DNA from: Desulfuromonadales bacterium
GTDB taxonomy: Bacteria; Desulfobacterota; Desulfuromonadia; Geobacterales; Pseudopelobacteraceae
Length of the DNA stretch: 6,407 nt
Reading direction: 5' to 3'
Assembly (NCBI GenBank): GCA_015688915.1
Contig: JAATGX010000001.1
Location: 1 to 6,407, forward strand
In this document: positions 4,344 to 6,407 of the stretch, in pieces
How positions within the stretch are numbered: position 1 is the stretch's first letter
Layout: every line of letters begins with the position of its first letter
Notes under the pieces: model-generated
What the model was told of the DNA's origin: nothing
What the model saw: only the letters and a program-made list of their open reading frames with translations
Database searches by the model: none
Position numbers and translations under genes: made by a program

Positions 4344-5756
4344 ATGGAACGTACCAGGGTACTTATCGTTGATGATGAAGCGGTAATCAGGGACGGCCTG
4401 AAACGGATTCTCGACAATGATCGATTTGCCGTGGAAACCTGCACAAGCGGCTACAGCGCTATCGAGCTCCTGCATGAGTGCGAGTTCGATCTGATTGTTA
4501 CCGATCTGAAGATGCCGGGCATGAACGGTATCGAGGTGCTCAAGGCGGTTTCAGCGCTCCAGCCGGATGTGCCGGTCATCATGATCACCGGTTACGCCTC
4601 GGTTGAAACCGCCGTGGAGGCCATGAAGAACGGGGCGGTGGATTACATCTCCAAGCCCTTCGCTCCGGATCAGTTCATGGAAAAGGTAGAGCATGCCCTG
4701 GAGCAGCGCAACCATATCCTGGATGATGTTTATCTGAAAAAGGAGATCACCGGGCATCACGGGTTCCATCAGTTCGTGGGGGAAAGCAAGGAGATGTTGA
4801 AGGTTTACCACCGGATCATGCAGGTGGCCGCCACCACCAGCACGGTCCTGATTACCGGCGAGAGCGGGACCGGCAAGGAACTGGTGGCCCGTGCCATCCA
4901 CGAAAACAGTCCCCGGCCGGATCAGCCTTTCGTGGCGGTGGACTGCTCCTCCCTGTCGGAAAATCTTCTGGAAAGCGAACTGTTCGGCCACGTCAAGGGT
5001 TCGTTCACCGGAGCCATACAGGCCAAGGTGGGGCTTTTCAAGGTTGCCGATGGTGGTACCCTGTTCCTTGACGAAGTCTCCAATATCAGCCTTTCGACCC
5101 AGGCAAAGTTGCTGCGCGCCCTCCAGGAACGCCAGATCACTCCCATTGGCGGGACCCAGCCGATTCCCATCAGCATCCACCTGGTCGCCGCCACCAACCG
5201 GAACCTCAAGACCATGGTCAGCGAGGGGACCTTCCGCGAGGACCTGTTCTTCCGTCTCAACATCATCCCCATCGAACTGCCGCCGCTGCGTGAACGCAAG
5301 GGTGATATCCCGCTCCTGATCAGCCATTTTCTGAAGAAATTCACCGCCGAGATCGGCAAGGATATCCGCGGTGTGGCGCCCGACGCCTTGATGTTCCTGG
5401 AGGGGTATTCATATCCCGGCAATGTCAGGGAACTGGAAAACATCATTGAGCGGGCGGTGGTGCTGACCGAGGGGGACATCATCCGCAGGGATGATCTGGA
5501 ACAGGCGGATGGAAGCGGAGACGACGGTGCCTTTGGAGGCCGCGTCCCGGCCACCGCCGAGGAACTCAAGGAGATGAAGCGTCACATCCGCGGGCATGCG
5601 GTGGATGCGATCGAAAAGGCCTTCCTGGTCAGCGCCCTGGAACGAAACAGTTGGAACGTGACCAGAGCCGCAGAGGAGACCGGCATTTTGCGGCCCAACT
5701 TTCAGGGAATGCTGAAACGCCTGGGGATCTCGATCAGGGGACAGATGGAGAAATGA
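4344..5756 (+). CDS. bccR: Sigma-54-dependent response regulator, NtrC family (BccR-like)
   Basis: The 470-residue protein has three domains. The receiver (about 4-120) shows the acidic pocket D10/D11, phosphoacceptor D54 (IVTDLKMPG), T82 and K104. The AAA+ domain (about 144-370) has Walker A GESGTGKE (172-179), a sigma-54 contact loop GSFTGA (219-224, Ser in place of the usual Ala) and Walker B GTLFLDEV (238-245). A Fis-type helix-turn-helix closes the protein (about 420-463, ending RPNFQGMLKRLGI). When phosphorylated such proteins oligomerise and use ATP to open sigma-54 promoters. ATG at 4344 is chosen because GGGGAG lies four bases upstream and the receiver begins at once. An earlier in-frame ATG at 4278 would add 22 residues across the palindromes and lacks a ribosome site. 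It is transcribed away from the cytochrome operon, whose promoter is of the sigma-54 type. The family is certain. The symbol rests on my recollection that BccR controls cbcBA in Geobacter sulfurreducens. Confidence 0.9.
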   Translation: MERTRVLIVDDEAVIRDGLKRILDNDRFAVETCTSGYSAIELLHECEFDLIVTDLKMPGMNGIEVLKAVSALQPDVPVIMITGYASVETAVEAMKNGAVDYISKPFAPDQFMEKVEHALEQRNHILDDVYLKKEITGHHGFHQFVGESKEMLKVYHRIMQVAATTSTVLITGESGTGKELVARAIHENSPRPDQPFVAVDCSSLSENLLESELFGHVKGSFTGAIQAKVGLFKVADGGTLFLDEVSNISLSTQAKLLRALQERQITPIGGTQPIPISIHLVAATNRNLKTMVSEGTFREDLFFRLNIIPIELPPLRERKGDIPLLISHFLKKFTAEIGKDIRGVAPDALMFLEGYSYPGNVRELENIIERAVVLTEGDIIRRDDLEQADGSGDDGAFGGRVPATAEELKEMKRHIRGHAVDAIEKAFLVSALERNSWNVTRAAEETGILRPNFQGMLKRLGISIRGQMEK

Positions 5757-5759
5757 ACC

Positions 5760-5792
5760 GCCCCTGTCGTGTGCAACGACGGGCAGTTATTT
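5760..5792 (+). terminator. Weak terminator-like hairpin after the regulator gene
   Basis: GCCC-(CT)-GTCGT (5760-5770) can pair with ACGAC-GGGC (5776-5784) around the loop gtgca with a two-base bulge. It starts three bases after the stop codon and is followed by AGTTATTT, an imperfect T-rich tail. The position is right but the tail is poor. Confidence 0.4.
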
Positions 5793-5890
5793 GAAAGCTC
5801 GATGAAAAACTGAAACAGGAAAGGTGGTGGTTATTCCACTTGGACAGTCATAGTACCACGTACCTCTTCAACAACCCGCCATTCCAGCGT

Positions 5891-5932
5891 TAATCCTTCA
5901 AGCGATCCAGCCTTCCCCCGCCTTGAAGATTA
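5891..5932. repeat. Imperfect inverted repeat with 19-base loop
   Basis: TAATCcTTCAAG (5891-5902) pairs with CTTGAAGATTA (5922-5932), 11 pairs with one bulged base. The spacer is pyrimidine-rich. The function is unknown. Confidence 0.45.
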
Positions 5933-6116
5933 CCGGCTGCATATGAGCGGGTAAACACCTCGGGCCGGGGGGATTCAACCCCTCCCTCCCATTTTCATGC
6001 TGCTTTGCCGCTGCCGCAGGCCTGTCTATCGTGGTCTGCCCGCACGCGCCCCGGCAGAGCCGTTACGCGACCGGTTGCGAACACTATCGAGGCACGCCTG
6101 TCATGGATGGAATACT

Positions 6117-6407
6117 ATGAAAATTTTGAGCAATCAAAACCTGAAACTCCGCGTCAATTTTTGGGATGGGGTGGCCTTTCTCCTCGTCATGGGGATAGTC
6201 ACCCTGTTGGCCTGGGGAAGTCGGCAGATGGCCGTTCCCTATACGCCGGGGGAACAACTCCCCCTTTCACTCGAACCCCACAACCTGCCCCTGTATGCCC
6301 TGCGAAGCGTGCTCCGCATGGCTGTTGCACTTCTCTGTTCCCTGGTGTTCACGTTCACCTACGCCACCCTGGCAGCCAAGAGCCGCCGCGCGGAGGCGGT
6401 GCTGATC
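6117..6407 (+). CDS. ABC transporter permease, N-terminal part (cut by the window edge)
   Basis: 97 codons from ATG at 6117 are open to the edge. The start MKILSNQNLKLRVNFWDG is followed by a membrane helix (about residues 18-36), a periplasmic-looking stretch rich in Pro (41-57), and a second helix (about 62-86) ending in TYATLAAKSRRAEAVLI. This second part, ALRSVLRMAVALLCSLVF, then TYATLAAKS and a conserved basic and small-residue turn, is typical of the entry into the binding-protein-dependent permease domain of the NitT/TauT type. It most resembles the double-length anion permeases (COG4986-like) found in Geobacter. The substrate cannot be told from this fragment. The ribosome site is weak (GGATGG 6 bases upstream), and a five-codon mini-frame at 6103-6120 overlaps the start as ATGA, so translational coupling is possible. 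An unrelated neighbour of the cytochrome locus is likely. Confidence 0.7.
   Translation, partial: MKILSNQNLKLRVNFWDGVAFLLVMGIVTLLAWGSRQMAVPYTPGEQLPLSLEPHNLPLYALRSVLRMAVALLCSLVFTFTYATLAAKSRRAEAVLI

Larger units (their letters stand above)
5757..6116. other. 360-base gap without a convincing gene
   Basis: Apart from the weak hairpin at its left end, the gap holds an imperfect inverted repeat (5891-5932) and a short minus-strand open stretch (5929-5831, 32 residues, no ATG near its start) reading EGLTLEWRVVEEV and then RGTMTVQVE before TAA. I do not recognise it with confidence. On the plus strand 5947-6120 is open in one frame but has no ATG until 6103. No clear promoter for the permease gene and no known riboswitch pattern was seen. 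Confidence 0.5.

Noticed and set aside
4551..5569. Long open frames on the minus strand opposite the regulator
   Set aside because: They are shadows of the regulator gene. The plus strand carries complete receiver, AAA+ and Fis domains.
5947..6120. Plus-strand open stretch before the permease
   Set aside because: It has no ATG before 6103, only a GTG at 6031 without a ribosome site, and the reading has no recognisable features.

Overview
The window looks like part of a chromosome from the Geobacterales (Geobacter and relatives, Desulfobacterota). The evidence is the density of multiheme c-type cytochromes, 21 heme-attachment motifs in about 3.7 kb, together with a b-type quinol-oxidase-like subunit, a heme-containing membrane sensor and an NtrC-type response regulator. 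The order of genes matches what I remember of the Geobacter sulfurreducens cbc5 locus (cbcA, cbcB and the dodecaheme omcQ/cbcC) and of its sigma-54 activator BccR. That assignment rests on architecture and memory, not on an alignment.

Layout. Minus strand, read right to left: cbcA-like heptaheme cytochrome (3771-2713), cbcB-like b-type cytochrome (2716-2048, overlapping by ATGA), omcQ-like twelve-heme cytochrome (2011-1022), a roughly 100-base gap holding a strong palindromic element (964-996), then a periplasmic heme sensor that ends straight after its HAMP-like segment (919-71), and possibly the first codons of another gene (37-1). A 572-base divergent region (3772-4343) separates this operon from the plus-strand sigma-54 response regulator (4344-5756). 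A 360-base gap without a convincing gene follows (5757-6116), and then the first 97 codons of an ABC transporter permease (6117 to the window edge).

How the parts work together. The b-type subunit probably takes electrons from menaquinol in the inner membrane and passes them to the membrane-anchored heptaheme protein. The soluble periplasmic dodecaheme protein could carry them toward the outer membrane. The divergent region contains a near-consensus -24/-12 sigma-54 promoter facing cbcA, a 7-7-7 dyad about 100 bases upstream of it at normal enhancer distance, and an IHF-like site in between. The regulator gene itself has a good sigma-70 promoter with palindromes over its predicted transcript start. 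The simplest reading is that the regulator binds the dyad and activates the cytochrome operon.

The least ordinary items are a canonical EF-hand calcium loop inside the heptaheme cytochrome, a heme sensor with no kinase domain and a CX4CH second heme motif, and the readable sigma-54 control region. I see no mobile element, CRISPR array, tRNA or rRNA.
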